Positions 33,992 to 43,742 of a stretch of DNA of 64,000 nucleotides are shown in pieces. Within the stretch, counting starts at the first letter, position 1; each line of letters begins with the position of its first letter. The DNA lies in contig NZ_JASLDS010000071.1 of assembly GCF_030151385.1 (NCBI RefSeq), positions 1 through 64,000 on the forward strand, given 5' to 3'. Origin of the DNA: Soonwooa sp. Its GTDB lineage: Bacteria > Bacteroidota > Bacteroidia > Flavobacteriales > Weeksellaceae. Under the pieces are notes generated by a model. It was not told the origin of the DNA. It saw only the letters and a list, made by a program, of their open reading frames with translations, and searched no databases. Made by a program: the position numbers and the translations under genes.

Positions 33992-35851
33992 ATGACAAAA
34001 CTGAATTTATCATTTTTCTTTATCCTTTGTTCTCTTTTGCTTTCTGCACAGAAAGACGCTTACACACAGCAATATGCGAAGTACAAAATGGACATCGACG
34101 TGGATGCGAGCAACTTTACCTACCAAGGAAAGCAGACTTTGCAATACACCAACAACTCGCCAGACGATTTGGATGTTGTCTATTTTCATTTGTATTGGAA
34201 TGCTTTCAAATCTGGATCGATGATGGACCAACGCGTTCAGAACCAAGGTGTAAATGCCGATGGTAGATTATCTGCCAGAACAGCAAATGGCGTTGTGAGT
34301 AGATTGGCTAGTATTCCGCAAAATGAGGAAGGTCGCCAAAATATCCACTGGATCAAAATGAATGGCAAAGAGTTGAAATTCGAGATTCAGGAAACGATTA
34401 TGAAAGTCTATCTGACGGATAAAATAAAATCTAAGTCTAGCGCAACTTTCACGATGGAATGGGACGCGAATATCCCAATGCAAATTCGTCGTGCTGGTCG
34501 TAACAACCGCGAAGGTGTCGATATGACGATGACGCAATGGTATCCAAAAATTGCTGAATACGACTATGATGGTTGGGCAACTTTTGACTACATCGGACGA
34601 GAATTCCATGCACCTTTTGCTGATTTTGACATCAATATTAAAATCGATAAAAACTACATTATTGGCGCAGGAGGAACATTGGAAAATCCAAATGATGTTG
34701 CGGGTTATGTTGCTAATCCTAGCATTAAAGCAGATGCCAACAACAAAGTGAATTGGAGATGGACAGCAAAAAACATGTTGGACTTTGCTTGGGCAGCAGA
34801 CCGCGATTACACGGTGGACAGCTTTTCTATCTTAGACGGACCAAAAGTCTATTTCGTGTATCAAAAATCTGAAAAGACAAAATATTGGGAAGAATCGAAA
34901 CCTTATGTGACGAAGTTTTTCCAAATTATGAACAATAAATTTGGGCGTTACAAATGGCCATCTTATTCCTTTATCCAAGGTGGAGACGGCGGTATGGAAT
35001 ACGGAATGTGTACCATGATTTTGGGCGAATCAAAATCTGTGGAAGATCTTTGTGGACTGATGTTCCACGAAGGTGCACACTCTTGGTTTCAGCAAATGTT
35101 GGCGACCAACGAAAGCGAAAAACCTTGGATGGACGAAGGTTTCACAAGTTATGCAGAACATTTTGTGATGAACCAATTATTCCCACCAAAATCGCCACAA
35201 CCCAATCCTTTCACGGAAAGTCTTGCGCGTTATGCTGAGTTTGCGAAAACAGGAAAAGAAGAACCTGCGGTTTGGTTTGCTGATCACCACGATAACGGTA
35301 CAGCCTATTCTTACGCTTCTTATGTTAAAGGAGAATTATTTTTGGTGGAGCTGGGCTACATTATGGGCGAAGATAATCTAAGTAAAGTGATGCTTCGTTA
35401 CTACGACGAATGGGCGATGAAACATCCAACAGAACGCGACTTTATGCACATTGCTCAACAAGTTTCTGGAATGGATCTAAAATGGTTTTACAACTATTGG
35501 ATTAACACAACCAAAACAATTAATTACGGCATTAAAAACGTGAAATACGATGCTAACTCGACCACGATTACATTGGTAAATAAAGGAACGATGCCAATGC
35601 CTATTGATTTTAGTATTTTGACAAAGGATAAAAAAGTTGTGAATTACAATATTCCTTTGAATATGACACACACTTGGAAAAAATCTGACATCTATGGACC
35701 AATCCAAAACTTGCCGTATTGGCCTTGGACGCAACAAGAATACAGCTTTACGATTCCTTACAGAAAAGAACAAATTTCGGCGATAGGGATTGACTTTAGC
35801 CAAAGGTTAGCGGATGTTAATCCTGAGGATAATTATTTGGAGGTTAAATAA
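33992..35851 (+). CDS. Secreted M1-family aminopeptidase
   Basis: This zinc aminopeptidase of 619 residues has a signal peptide ending LLLSAQ. The zinc motif is HEGAH (H359, E360, H363) with the third ligand E382 in WMDEGFTSYAEHF, the standard HEXXH-18-E arrangement. The exopeptidase motif usually written GxMEN appears as GGMEYG. The protein should trim N-terminal residues from peptides outside the cytoplasm. It lies beside a secreted carboxypeptidase, which suggests joint peptide scavenging, although the repeat elements between them make one transcript unlikely. Confidence 0.9.
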   Translation: MTKLNLSFFFILCSLLLSAQKDAYTQQYAKYKMDIDVDASNFTYQGKQTLQYTNNSPDDLDVVYFHLYWNAFKSGSMMDQRVQNQGVNADGRLSARTANGVVSRLASIPQNEEGRQNIHWIKMNGKELKFEIQETIMKVYLTDKIKSKSSATFTMEWDANIPMQIRRAGRNNREGVDMTMTQWYPKIAEYDYDGWATFDYIGREFHAPFADFDINIKIDKNYIIGAGGTLENPNDVAGYVANPSIKADANNKVNWRWTAKNMLDFAWAADRDYTVDSFSILDGPKVYFVYQKSEKTKYWEESKPYVTKFFQIMNNKFGRYKWPSYSFIQGGDGGMEYGMCTMILGESKSVEDLCGLMFHEGAHSWFQQMLATNESEKPWMDEGFTSYAEHFVMNQLFPPKSPQPNPFTESLARYAEFAKTGKEEPAVWFADHHDNGTAYSYASYVKGELFLVELGYIMGEDNLSKVMLRYYDEWAMKHPTERDFMHIAQQVSGMDLKWFYNYWINTTKTINYGIKNVKYDANSTTITLVNKGTMPMPIDFSILTKDKKVVNYNIPLNMTHTWKKSDIYGPIQNLPYWPWTQQEYSFTIPYRKEQISAIGIDFSQRLADVNPEDNYLEVK

Positions 35852-35896
35852 AATTTAGTTTAAAATCAATAATAAAACTTTGATAACTGGCTACTA

Positions 35897-36655
35897 ATGA
35901 ATTCAATTGTAATAAATATAGGCAATACCAACATTCGTTTTGGATTGTTTGACGAAGACAACTGTGATATTTCGTGGGTAATTAATACCAAACCTTATCG
36001 CACAAGAGACGAAATGTATGCGCAGTTTTTGATGTTGTATCAAACCTACAAAATCGATCCTTTAACGATTGACAAAATAATTATCGGCTCGGTAGTACCT
36101 CAACTAACAAGAGATATATCGAGTGCGGTTGAAAAGATTCATGGTAAAAAGCCCATTTTGGTGGACCGCACAACGCCATCAGGTGTACAAGCAAAATCCA
36201 AACAAATGGGAACGGACATCTACGCCAACTTGGTTGCTGCTCACAATCTTTATCCTGCTAAGAAGAAAATCGTCTTGGATTTCGGAACAGCTTTAACAGC
36301 AAGTTGCGTAACCGAAACAGGAGAAACACTAGGTGTTATCATTGCGCCCGGCATTATCACCTCTCTTAATTCGTTGATTAACCAAACAGCGCAACTTCCC
36401 GAGATTGAACTTAAAAAACCAAAATCAGTACTTGGACTCGACACCGTGACCTGTATGCAAAGCGGTATGGTGTACGGATTTCTAGGAATGGTAGAAGGTT
36501 TTATTGACAGAATAAATAATGAAGTTAATGATGATTGTTTTGTAGTTGCGACAGGCGGCGTTAGCCATGTCTACAAACCACTTACTGACAAAATACATTT
36601 AGCAGATCGTCTTCACACATTAAAGGGACTTTATTATCTCGGAAAAGATTTATAA
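35897..36655 (+). CDS. coaX: Type III pantothenate kinase CoaX
   Basis: CoaX phosphorylates pantothenate, the first step of coenzyme A synthesis. The 252-residue protein has the ASKHA-fold phosphate loop VINIGNTNIRFGLF, IIIGSVVPQLT, GTDIYANLVAAHNLYP and the second phosphate-binding LDFGTALTASCV. VVATGGVSHVY marks the C-terminal nucleotide-binding region. The next two CoA steps are encoded by coaBC at 55.3 kb. A terminator follows. Confidence 0.94.
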   Translation: MNSIVINIGNTNIRFGLFDEDNCDISWVINTKPYRTRDEMYAQFLMLYQTYKIDPLTIDKIIIGSVVPQLTRDISSAVEKIHGKKPILVDRTTPSGVQAKSKQMGTDIYANLVAAHNLYPAKKKIVLDFGTALTASCVTETGETLGVIIAPGIITSLNSLINQTAQLPEIELKKPKSVLGLDTVTCMQSGMVYGFLGMVEGFIDRINNEVNDDCFVVATGGVSHVYKPLTDKIHLADRLHTLKGLYYLGKDL

Positions 36656-36660
36656 AATAG

Positions 36661-36688
36661 AACCACTTCTAAACAGGAGTGGTTTTTT
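36661..36688 (+). terminator. Intrinsic terminator after coaX
   Basis: A nine-pair stem (AACCACTTC with GGAGTGGTT, one G-T pair) is followed by six T residues. Confidence 0.75.
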
Positions 36689-39326
36689 ATTTCCATTCGG
36701 TGATTATTTGGGATTGGTTTTCGAATTGGTTAAAGTAAGCGTTGAATCGTGCTTTTACCAATTCTTTTCGGCCTTCAAGATTCCAAGAAAGATATAAGAC
36801 ATTGACACCAATTTGTGTTTCCCAAAGTGAAGAAAATCTTTGCGCTTGATTTTTAGTTTTACTAAAAATTTGTGGAACATTAAAATAATTGTGCACTGTA
36901 CGACCTTTCCAAAGTTTGTCTTCGGTTTTAATAAAATATTTCGGCGAATCGATGGCAGAAAAAACTTCATTAATTGCGCTAAAAAACACCGAATTTTCGT
37001 TGCTATTGGCGTTTTCTAGATAACAGCTAACTTGTCCGTTTTTCATTTCAGTTATAAGATCTGCTCCTTTGGAAGTTACCAGTTTTTCCTCTTTTAAAAG
37101 TTCAAAAACGACCTCACAGATTTTTGAAAAAAAGCTGATTGGTTCTTTATAAAGATACCAAAGCTTAAAAGATTTGTAAAGCGGTTTAGCAAACATTAAA
37201 GCGCCAATCGCTGTGAAAATCCAACCCAAATGGAAGACACTCCAGATGTTTTGAGTTCCCAAAAAATTCTTGAGCATCACCAAAATACCTTGCCAACTAA
37301 AGCTCGCGATTCCCAAAGTCAACATTGCAAAAACATTACGAACGGATTTGTCAAAATAAAACCGTTTGGTCTTTTTGGCTTTAAAAACCTCTTCTGGAAT
37401 CGCAAATTCGTCAAGCATTTGATGGCCGTTCGATATTGCTTTTTCCCACTTTTCCAAAAGCGAATAACGTTGTGTCGCTAGTGCTTTGCTTGCTTGATTT
37501 GTCATTTCAATTTTATCAAGCGCAAAACTGTTTACTGGAAGATGTAATCTAGAAAAATTATTAGAAATCAAATCATTATTATAATCTACTCCAACAAAAG
37601 CTTTAAAACGTCTCTGCATCATCGTCATATCATTTCCGCCATTTTCGCCAAGTGGATTAACGCTCACCAAATGCCAAACATTACTGGTTTTTGTCAAGTT
37701 GCTGGCAGGAAGTCGTAACGCCCGACCGCGCATCTGATTGGACAAAACAAAAGATCCGACAAAGCTTGCAAGAATAATCGAATTAATGCAAGGCGCATCC
37801 CAACCTTCTCCCAGCAAAGCTTTGGTGCCGATAATCGTTTGAAAATATCCTTCTTCAAATAGCTCAGTGATAATGCCGACCAATTTATTCTGAAAGCTGT
37901 CCGAAACATTGATTAACACGAAATTTTCATCATAAGTGAGTTTTTCGAGTTTTAAATTAACAATATTTTGGTCCGCACATTTTTTGAGAAAAGCCTCTTC
38001 CACAGATTTTGGTAAAACCACCAAACTTCCTGTGAGAACAGCCATTTTGAAACCTGCTAAATCTTTGCGACGCAAACTTTCGAAAATTGAAAACACGCCA
38101 ATCCTATTAAGGACGATATTGTTTTGCGAAGATGTACTGATAAATTCTTTTCTGATGTAATCTGTCAAAATCACCAAACGCAGATTTTCCTTTAACGAAG
38201 AAAATTCCAATTCCGTAATAGCGATAATACTTTCCAACTTATTAATGCTTTGCGCAAGTAGACTGTCGACTTCATTATTAAGTCTAAAATTTATCGTTTG
38301 TTCGCCCAAAACACCAGCGCTTCTAAGATTCTGAATCCATTGCTTTTTTTGCTTTTCGTTGACATAATTTTCGTAGTCAGAAGTCAGAAGTAATTTCGTC
38401 AAGAGAAGACTCAACCAACCAGGTGTCAAATCCGGAATACTATCGGCATTGGCGCCAATCACTTCAAAATGCTCAAGTGGAAACTGGAAATTTTTGAACT
38501 TTAAAAAAATAATAACCGCCGAATAAAAACTAAAATCCTGAAATATTTTTTGTTCATTTTCTTGAGGCGATTTAACAATACTTAAATTCGTTAGAAGCTC
38601 ATACAGCTCATTATCATTGATAAAATCGTTAAAAACTTGGTTGGATTTTTCTTTTATTTTTTCAATGCTTTCATATTCTGTTCGGCTCGGAAAGTTGTAA
38701 TAGACAAAATCCTGATGCGCGCACAAGCTTTTTTCCTTAACCAATTCTGGAACACTAATCTCCGCATCCACAGTGCCGTTAAGTGTTATATAATTCAGCC
38801 ATTCGGCGTAGGCGCTGTCATAAGGCGGCGTTGCTGTCAACGAAATATTAACGATTTCGAAATGGCTTTGCAATTGTGCTAAACTCCGATACCATTCTTT
38901 TTTAAGATGGTGGGCTTCGTCCAAAACCAAACAAGAAAACTTAACCTCTTTCATGGATTTTATTAAAGCATTAAAACGCTTTGGATCTTTCTCTACAGCA
39001 TTTAGCGCTTGATAAGTATCGATTGTAAGAAAACTAGGTTTATTGACATCCAAAGAAATCCAATCTGGCTTTTCTTTTAAATCTAAAAACAAGGTCAGAA
39101 AACGATCAAGCCATTGATTTTTAATGGTATTGGTCGGCGCCAGAATTAGTGTTGGCTTGTTAATTCGAAGTAACATTTCGAGTCCCAGCACAGTTTTGCC
39201 AGAGCCTGGCGGCGCAATAATATATACCTGATTATCTTGCAAATAGCTTTCAAAATTTTCTAAAAGCCTTTGCTGATAATCGCGCCATGGATATCTAAAA
39301 CTGATGTTTTCTGGGAAACCGGTCAT
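36687..39326 (-). CDS. SF2 DEAH-type helicase with a predicted C-terminal membrane hairpin
   Basis: This ATP-dependent nucleic-acid translocase of 879 residues carries a Q-like WRDYQQRLLENF lead, Walker A in IIAPPGSGKT (38-45), DEAH at 136-139 and motif III SLTATPPY. The second RecA domain includes GTKALLGEGWDAPCINSIIL and the arginine-finger motif QMRGRALRLP. After the helicase core come two hydrophobic segments (about 665-687 and 694-714), then 165 residues without a recognised domain. This suggests a membrane-tethered helicase, which is unusual. It overlaps tadA by four bases (ATGA), so the two are coupled. Function is unknown; repair, RNA turnover or defence are all possible. Confidence 0.8.
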   Translation of the reverse strand: MTGFPENISFRYPWRDYQQRLLENFESYLQDNQVYIIAPPGSGKTVLGLEMLLRINKPTLILAPTNTIKNQWLDRFLTLFLDLKEKPDWISLDVNKPSFLTIDTYQALNAVEKDPKRFNALIKSMKEVKFSCLVLDEAHHLKKEWYRSLAQLQSHFEIVNISLTATPPYDSAYAEWLNYITLNGTVDAEISVPELVKEKSLCAHQDFVYYNFPSRTEYESIEKIKEKSNQVFNDFINDNELYELLTNLSIVKSPQENEQKIFQDFSFYSAVIIFLKFKNFQFPLEHFEVIGANADSIPDLTPGWLSLLLTKLLLTSDYENYVNEKQKKQWIQNLRSAGVLGEQTINFRLNNEVDSLLAQSINKLESIIAITELEFSSLKENLRLVILTDYIRKEFISTSSQNNIVLNRIGVFSIFESLRRKDLAGFKMAVLTGSLVVLPKSVEEAFLKKCADQNIVNLKLEKLTYDENFVLINVSDSFQNKLVGIITELFEEGYFQTIIGTKALLGEGWDAPCINSIILASFVGSFVLSNQMRGRALRLPASNLTKTSNVWHLVSVNPLGENGGNDMTMMQRRFKAFVGVDYNNDLISNNFSRLHLPVNSFALDKIEMTNQASKALATQRYSLLEKWEKAISNGHQMLDEFAIPEEVFKAKKTKRFYFDKSVRNVFAMLTLGIASFSWQGILVMLKNFLGTQNIWSVFHLGWIFTAIGALMFAKPLYKSFKLWYLYKEPISFFSKICEVVFELLKEEKLVTSKGADLITEMKNGQVSCYLENANSNENSVFFSAINEVFSAIDSPKYFIKTEDKLWKGRTVHNYFNVPQIFSKTKNQAQRFSSLWETQIGVNVLYLSWNLEGRKELVKARFNAYFNQFENQSQIITEWK

Positions 39327-39754
39327 CTTTTGGATTTAAAAAAATCTTTGACAATCTGTGAGCATTGCTGCTCCAAAACGCCTATTTCGACTTCTGTTTT
39401 GGGATGTAGCGACAATCCTTTAGTGATGTAACCACGATGTTCGTCTCGAGCGCCAATAACAACTTTGGAAATTTGTGACCACGTCAGCGCACCAGCACAC
39501 ATCACGCAAGGCTCCAAAGTCACGTAAAGCGTACAATTTTGCAAATATTTACCACCCAAATAATTGGCAGCAGAAGTAATCGCTTGCATTTCGGCATGTG
39601 CCGTAACATCGTTAAGTGCTTCCGTCAAATTATGCGATTTTGCAATCACACGATTATTGGAAACAATGATGCAACCAATTGGCACTTCGTCTCTTTCGTA
39701 AGCTGCTTCTGCCTCTTGATAGGCCATCTTCATAAAATATTCGTCGGTAAACAT
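39323..39754 (-). CDS. tadA: tRNA(adenine34) deaminase TadA
   Basis: TadA deaminates A34 of tRNA-Arg(ACG) to inosine. The 143-residue protein has the zinc site H53-A-E55 in TAHAEMQAI and PCVMCAGAL with C83 and C86, and the VPIGCIIVSN strand. Length is typical. It is followed, with a four-base overlap, by the membrane helicase gene, and preceded after 36 bases by a TonB-C-like protein gene. Confidence 0.92.
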   Translation of the reverse strand: MFTDEYFMKMAYQEAEAAYERDEVPIGCIIVSNNRVIAKSHNLTEALNDVTAHAEMQAITSAANYLGGKYLQNCTLYVTLEPCVMCAGALTWSQISKVVIGARDEHRGYITKGLSLHPKTEVEIGVLEQQCSQIVKDFFKSKR

Positions 39755-39790
39755 ATTTTTAAACTAGCTAAATTTTGGTTAAATAAAGTT

Positions 39791-40414
39791 TTAATTTTTA
39801 GCGATTGTAATCGGAATCGAATAATAAGAACGAACAGGAAAACCGTTAATGTAAGCTGGCGAAAACTTGTCAGGAAGTAGATACAAAACGATTTCGCCTT
39901 GACGGTTAAAACTTGGACTGCTACCATCTGCTTTCACTTGGCTAATACTGCCATCGCGCTCTACCACAAATTGCACTTTGGTTGTTAGCTTTTCGTTATC
40001 TTCAAAATTGACATTTTCGGTATAGATATTTTCCGAAACAAAACTTCGCACGGCATCAATACCACCTGGATATACGGCTTGCGCATCTTTTTGGTAAGCG
40101 ACTTTTTGAGAATCGTTATTAACTTGTTTAGAAATTTTTGAAAGATCTTCAAGGTTTTTAACTTTTACCAAAGTCCCTACGAAGGCAGAATTTTCGACGC
40201 TATCAAGTTTTTTGAAAAATGAAATTCGTTGCGAGTTAAGCAGCTCAGCCATGTGAGCATCTGTTAATTGGTTTTGACGTTTGCTAAATTCCATATCCAA
40301 CAAAACACGGTGTTGTTGAAACTTTTCTTTAACTTGTCTAAACTCTGGATTGACTTGACTTTTCACCAATAAAAAACTGAACGAAAAGAAAACTAACATC
40401 ATAATTTTGTACAT
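39791..40414 (-). CDS. Exported protein with TonB C-terminal-like domain
   Basis: This exported protein of 207 residues starts at MYKIMMLVFFSFSFLLVKSQ, a signal peptide. The ATG at 40414 is preceded by GAGG, and the longer frame from 40450 would extend the signal peptide needlessly. A helical charged region (about 25-110) precedes a C-terminal domain like that of energy-transducer TonB, with TKVQFVVERDGSISQVKADG and SPAYINGFPVRSYYSIPITI. It lacks the proline-rich spacer and N-terminal anchor of true TonB, so an envelope role rather than energy transduction is likely. Confidence 0.7.
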   Translation of the reverse strand: MYKIMMLVFFSFSFLLVKSQVNPEFRQVKEKFQQHRVLLDMEFSKRQNQLTDAHMAELLNSQRISFFKKLDSVENSAFVGTLVKVKNLEDLSKISKQVNNDSQKVAYQKDAQAVYPGGIDAVRSFVSENIYTENVNFEDNEKLTTKVQFVVERDGSISQVKADGSSPSFNRQGEIVLYLLPDKFSPAYINGFPVRSYYSIPITIAKN

Positions 40415-40515
40415 CCTCAATATTCTAATCTTGTAAAAATACAGAATCAAAATCTGAAAACTCTAATTTTATTTTCATAATATTACAAAACAAGGATTCC
40501 AAAACTGCAACAAGT

Positions 40516-41325
40516 ATGACTACTAAATCAACATTTTTTATTTGTTCTGCAATGATGCTTGCAGCCATAAGTCTTACGAGTTGTAAAAAAGAAAGTTCTT
40601 TTGCCGACGACATCGAGTTGACTTTTCCAAAAAACGATACTTTGACTTATCAAAAATTCAATGAAGGTATCGATGAATCTGGAACCTCGATTCTGTATAT
40701 TGGTGCAGAACAAAAATCAATTCCTATCCGATATTATCAGACTACAATTGAACCGCCTCCCGCTCCGCCAGACTACAAATTTTCCAAAGAAGAGTTGGAA
40801 TTAAATGAAAAAAGAGGAAAACAGATGGCAAATATTTTTTATCCAAAGAATGATTTTGTAAAATATAGTGATCGATCAGTTGGCTGGGATTCTTTAAGTT
40901 CCAAAAACATAGAAATTGTCGTAAAACCCAATGATACCATTCCTAAATACGCCTATAACTTCGAAACCGAAACAGTAAAAAAATATAAAGCCTTTCCTGT
41001 TTTCATTAAAAATATTTCTAATAAAACGCTAAAACTATCTATCAACAAATCTTTGGGTTTAGTGGTTAGAAATCTAAACAAAAAATGGCAATTACTCTGG
41101 AATGATAATGCTCCGCTAGGTTGTTTTGAGCCATTCGAAAATCATTGGTACATGGAATTAAAGCCAAGTGAAATAATGATATACAGTATCAATTTTTTAG
41201 AGGGAAAAGACAAAGCTGATTGTAAAATATTGCTACCATTTAAATTGAAATCAAAAACTTTCCAAATGAATTACGACAAAAGCATCCTAAAAAAACAACG
41301 AAAAACTTACGAAATCGAAGATTAA
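40516..41325 (+). CDS. Hypothetical lipoprotein (269 aa)
   Basis: An exported lipoprotein with signal MTTKSTFFICSAMMLAAISLTSC and lipobox cysteine near 23, followed by lysines. The mature part contains a proline-rich patch (EPPPAPPDYKF) near residue 78. A C-terminal beta-rich region (KYKAFPVFIKNISNKTLKLSINKSLGL, WYMELKPSEIMIYSINFLEG) has an immunoglobulin-like or DUF-type look. No family is recognised. It lies head-to-head with the TonB-like gene and converges on lepA. Confidence 0.7.
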   Translation: MTTKSTFFICSAMMLAAISLTSCKKESSFADDIELTFPKNDTLTYQKFNEGIDESGTSILYIGAEQKSIPIRYYQTTIEPPPAPPDYKFSKEELELNEKRGKQMANIFYPKNDFVKYSDRSVGWDSLSSKNIEIVVKPNDTIPKYAYNFETETVKKYKAFPVFIKNISNKTLKLSINKSLGLVVRNLNKKWQLLWNDNAPLGCFEPFENHWYMELKPSEIMIYSINFLEGKDKADCKILLPFKLKSKTFQMNYDKSILKKQRKTYEIED

Positions 41326-41328
41326 AAA

Positions 41329-41354
41329 AAAGCCGCTCCAACTGGAACGGCTTT
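41329..41354. terminator. Bidirectional terminator between the lipoprotein gene and lepA
   Basis: An AAAGCCG...CGGCTTT hairpin extended by TCC/GGA is followed by TTT on the plus strand and by a run of eight T on the minus strand. Confidence 0.8.
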
Positions 41355-41373
41355 CATATTATGTATAAAAAAA

Positions 41374-43170
41374 TTAATCATTCAGTTTCAAAACTGCCAT
41401 AAATGCAGATTGAGGAACTTCTACACGACCAATTTGTTTCATTTTCTTTTTACCTTCTTTTTGTTTTTCAAGAAGTTTACGCTTTCTGGAAATATCTCCA
41501 CCATAACATTTTGCGGTAACGTCTTTTCTTAAAGCTTTAATGGTTTCTCTCGCAATAATTTTTGCTCCCAAAGCTGCTTGAACTGCAATGTCGAATTGCT
41601 GTCTTGGAATCAACTCACGCAACTTTTCACACATTCTTTTACCAATATAATAGGCATTAGAATCGTGAATCAATGACGATAATGCATCTACCATATCACC
41701 ATTAATAAGGATATCCATTTTCACCAACTTTGACGCACGGAAACCAATTGGATGATAATCGAAAGAGGCATAACCTTTAGAAATTGATTTTAATCTATCA
41801 TAAAAATCGAAAACAACTTCTGCCAACGGCATATTGAAAATTAATTCAACTCTATCTGCTGTCAAATAACTTTGGTTAACGATTTCGCCACGTTTTTCAA
41901 TACAAAGTGTCATTACTGAGCCAACGAAATCGGATTTTGTAATGATAGAAGCTTTAATATAAGGCTCTTCCACTCTGTCCATTGTCATTGGGTCCATCAT
42001 TTCGGATGGGTTGTTAATCAAAATAGGAACTTCTGGTTCTTTTTTTGTGTAACCGTGGTAAGATACGTTAGGAACAGTTGTGATAACGTTCATGTTGAAC
42101 TCTCTATCCAAACGCTCTTGTACAATTTCCATGTGCAACATTCCCAAGAATCCGCAGCGGAAACCAAATCCTAAAGCTGCAGAACTTTCTGGCTCGAAAA
42201 CCAAAGAAGCATCATTCAAACGAAGTTTTTCTAATGAAAATCTTAATTCTTCAAAATCCTCAGACTCGATTGGATAAATACCTGCAAAAACCATTGGTTT
42301 TACTTCTTCGAAACCGTCAATTGCAGCTGCAGCAGGGTTTTCAGTAGCCGTAATTGTATCACCTACTTTTACTTCGCGAGCATCTTTAATCCCTGAAATA
42401 ATATAACCAACATCGCCCGTTTTGATTTCTTGTTTAGGCGCTTGTTTAAGTTTCAAAGTTCCTACTTCATCGGCATCATAGGTTTTTCCAGTTGCCATGA
42501 ATTTTACTTTTTGACCTTTTTTAATGCTTCCGTTAACCACTTTGAAGTAAGCTTCAATTCCACGGAAAGGATTATAAACAGAGTCAAAAATCAAAGCTTG
42601 AAGCGGCGCATCTGGCTCTCCAACTGGTGCTGGAATTCTTGCAACGATTTGCTCCAAAAGATTGTGAACACCTTCTCCTGTTTTACCAGAAACTCTAAGA
42701 ACGTCTTCATATTCGCAACCAATTAAATTCATGATTTCATCGGTAACTTCCTCTGGATTTGCAGATGGCAAATCGATTTTATTAAGAATCGGAATAATCG
42801 TTAAATCGTTTTCTAAAGCCAAATAAAGGTTAGAAATGGTTTGCGCTTGAATGCTTTGTGCTGCATCAACAATTAGCAAAGCACCTTCACAAGCCGCGAT
42901 AGAACGAGAAACTTCGTAAGAAAAATCTACGTGTCCAGGTGTGTCGATAAGATTCAGAACATATTTTTCACCATTCAATTCGTAATCCATTTGGATAGCG
43001 TGAGACTTAATAGTGATTCCACGTTCTTTTTCCAAATCCATATCATCCAAAGTCTGAGATTGCAGCTCTCTCTGGGTAACAGTATTGGTATATTCTAAAA
43101 GTCTGTCTGCCAATGTACTTTTACCGTGGTCGATATGTGCAATGATACAGAAGTTTCTTATGTTTTTCAT
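41374..43170 (-). CDS. lepA: Elongation factor 4 LepA
   Basis: LepA is a ribosome-associated GTPase linked to translation fidelity and 30S assembly. The 598-residue protein has G1 AHIDHGKSTLADRL, switch I with the RGITIKSHA segment, G3 DTPGHVDF, G4 NKIDLPSA, EF-G-like domains and the LepA-specific C-terminal domain (GGDISRKRKLLEKQKEGKKKMK). Length is typical. A -7 element lies 19 bases upstream of its ATG. Confidence 0.97.
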   Translation of the reverse strand: MKNIRNFCIIAHIDHGKSTLADRLLEYTNTVTQRELQSQTLDDMDLEKERGITIKSHAIQMDYELNGEKYVLNLIDTPGHVDFSYEVSRSIAACEGALLIVDAAQSIQAQTISNLYLALENDLTIIPILNKIDLPSANPEEVTDEIMNLIGCEYEDVLRVSGKTGEGVHNLLEQIVARIPAPVGEPDAPLQALIFDSVYNPFRGIEAYFKVVNGSIKKGQKVKFMATGKTYDADEVGTLKLKQAPKQEIKTGDVGYIISGIKDAREVKVGDTITATENPAAAAIDGFEEVKPMVFAGIYPIESEDFEELRFSLEKLRLNDASLVFEPESSAALGFGFRCGFLGMLHMEIVQERLDREFNMNVITTVPNVSYHGYTKKEPEVPILINNPSEMMDPMTMDRVEEPYIKASIITKSDFVGSVMTLCIEKRGEIVNQSYLTADRVELIFNMPLAEVVFDFYDRLKSISKGYASFDYHPIGFRASKLVKMDILINGDMVDALSSLIHDSNAYYIGKRMCEKLRELIPRQQFDIAVQAALGAKIIARETIKALRKDVTAKCYGGDISRKRKLLEKQKEGKKKMKQIGRVEVPQSAFMAVLKLND

Positions 43171-43189
43171 TTATAATTCTTGTAATTTG

Positions 43190-43197
43190 CAAAAATA
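43190..43197 (-). promoter_or_regulatory. Promoter -7 element of lepA
   Basis: TATTTTTG on the minus strand matches TAnnTTTG and ends 19 bases before the ATG. Confidence 0.5.
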
Positions 43198-43510
43198 CAT
43201 TTTTTTTAGTTTTATTACTATTACCCATCATGCATTTAGGCTTTGAATTTCATAAACTAAGTGTTAACGCCTTTGTTTGCCTTAAATATTTACATAATTA
43301 TACTATTAAACTTTGTTTAGCATTGCGATAATTTCAAACGCAAAGCTAGACAAGGAATAACATTTAGCTAATATGTTTTTAAGATTGGCAAAGGCACTTC
43401 GTTTATCAAATGAAACACAAACAATTGTTTATCTATCATTTGTATTTAGCTACCTAGATATCCAATAGCTAACTTATTGTATAACCTAGATTATTAAATT
43501 ATCCGAAATC

Positions 43511-43616
43511 GCGGCCGGGATAGAAGCGGCATCCTTTTTCCGGAGTGAGGCGGCGGAGCGCAGCGGAGCCGTCCGAGCGAAGGGAAAAGATATAGCGAAT
43601 AGCCCGAATTGTCCGC
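43511..43616. repeat. GC-rich structured intergenic repeat, copy A
   Basis: A compact element closes with GCGG (43511-43514) and CCGC (43613-43616). Inside are CGGG (43516-43519) with CCCG (43603-43606), CTTTTTCC (43534-43541) with GGGAAAAG (43582-43589), and GGCGGC (43549-43554) with GCCGTC (43568-43573) around a GC-rich loop. Compared with the copy at 59455-59560, stem bases change in complementary pairs. The internal block GGCGGCGGAGCGCAGCGGA is identical in both. It is far more GC-rich than the flanks. Confidence 0.75.
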
Positions 43617-43698
43617 CCAAATAAAAGTAATACATATAAACAATGTTAAAGATTTATAAAATTGACGGCTTTATTCGAGGCTTCGCATATTATTTGAT

Positions 43699-43706
43699 TA
43701 AATTTG
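43699..43706 (+). promoter_or_regulatory. Promoter -7 element of the superoxide dismutase gene
   Basis: TAAATTTG matches TAnnTTTG and ends 36 bases before the ATG. Confidence 0.45.
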
Positions 43707-43742
43707 GAGAACAATTGAACATTAACATAAAAAACAATTATT

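Larger units (their letters stand above)
43171..43742. other. 572-base intergenic region with a GC-rich repeat
   Basis: This region holds the leftward lepA promoter, about 300 bases of AT-rich sequence in which I see nothing, the GC-rich structured repeat at 43511-43616, and the sod promoter. No convincing open frame or tRNA is present. Confidence 0.6.

Noticed and set aside
34268..34609. 113-codon antisense frame in the M1 peptidase gene
   Set aside because: A shadow of a conserved coding region with no start or promoter context.
43511..43616. tRNA or rRNA fragment as explanation of the GC-rich repeat
   Set aside because: No cloverleaf arms, T-loop or CCA end can be drawn, and the stems differ from any tRNA layout.
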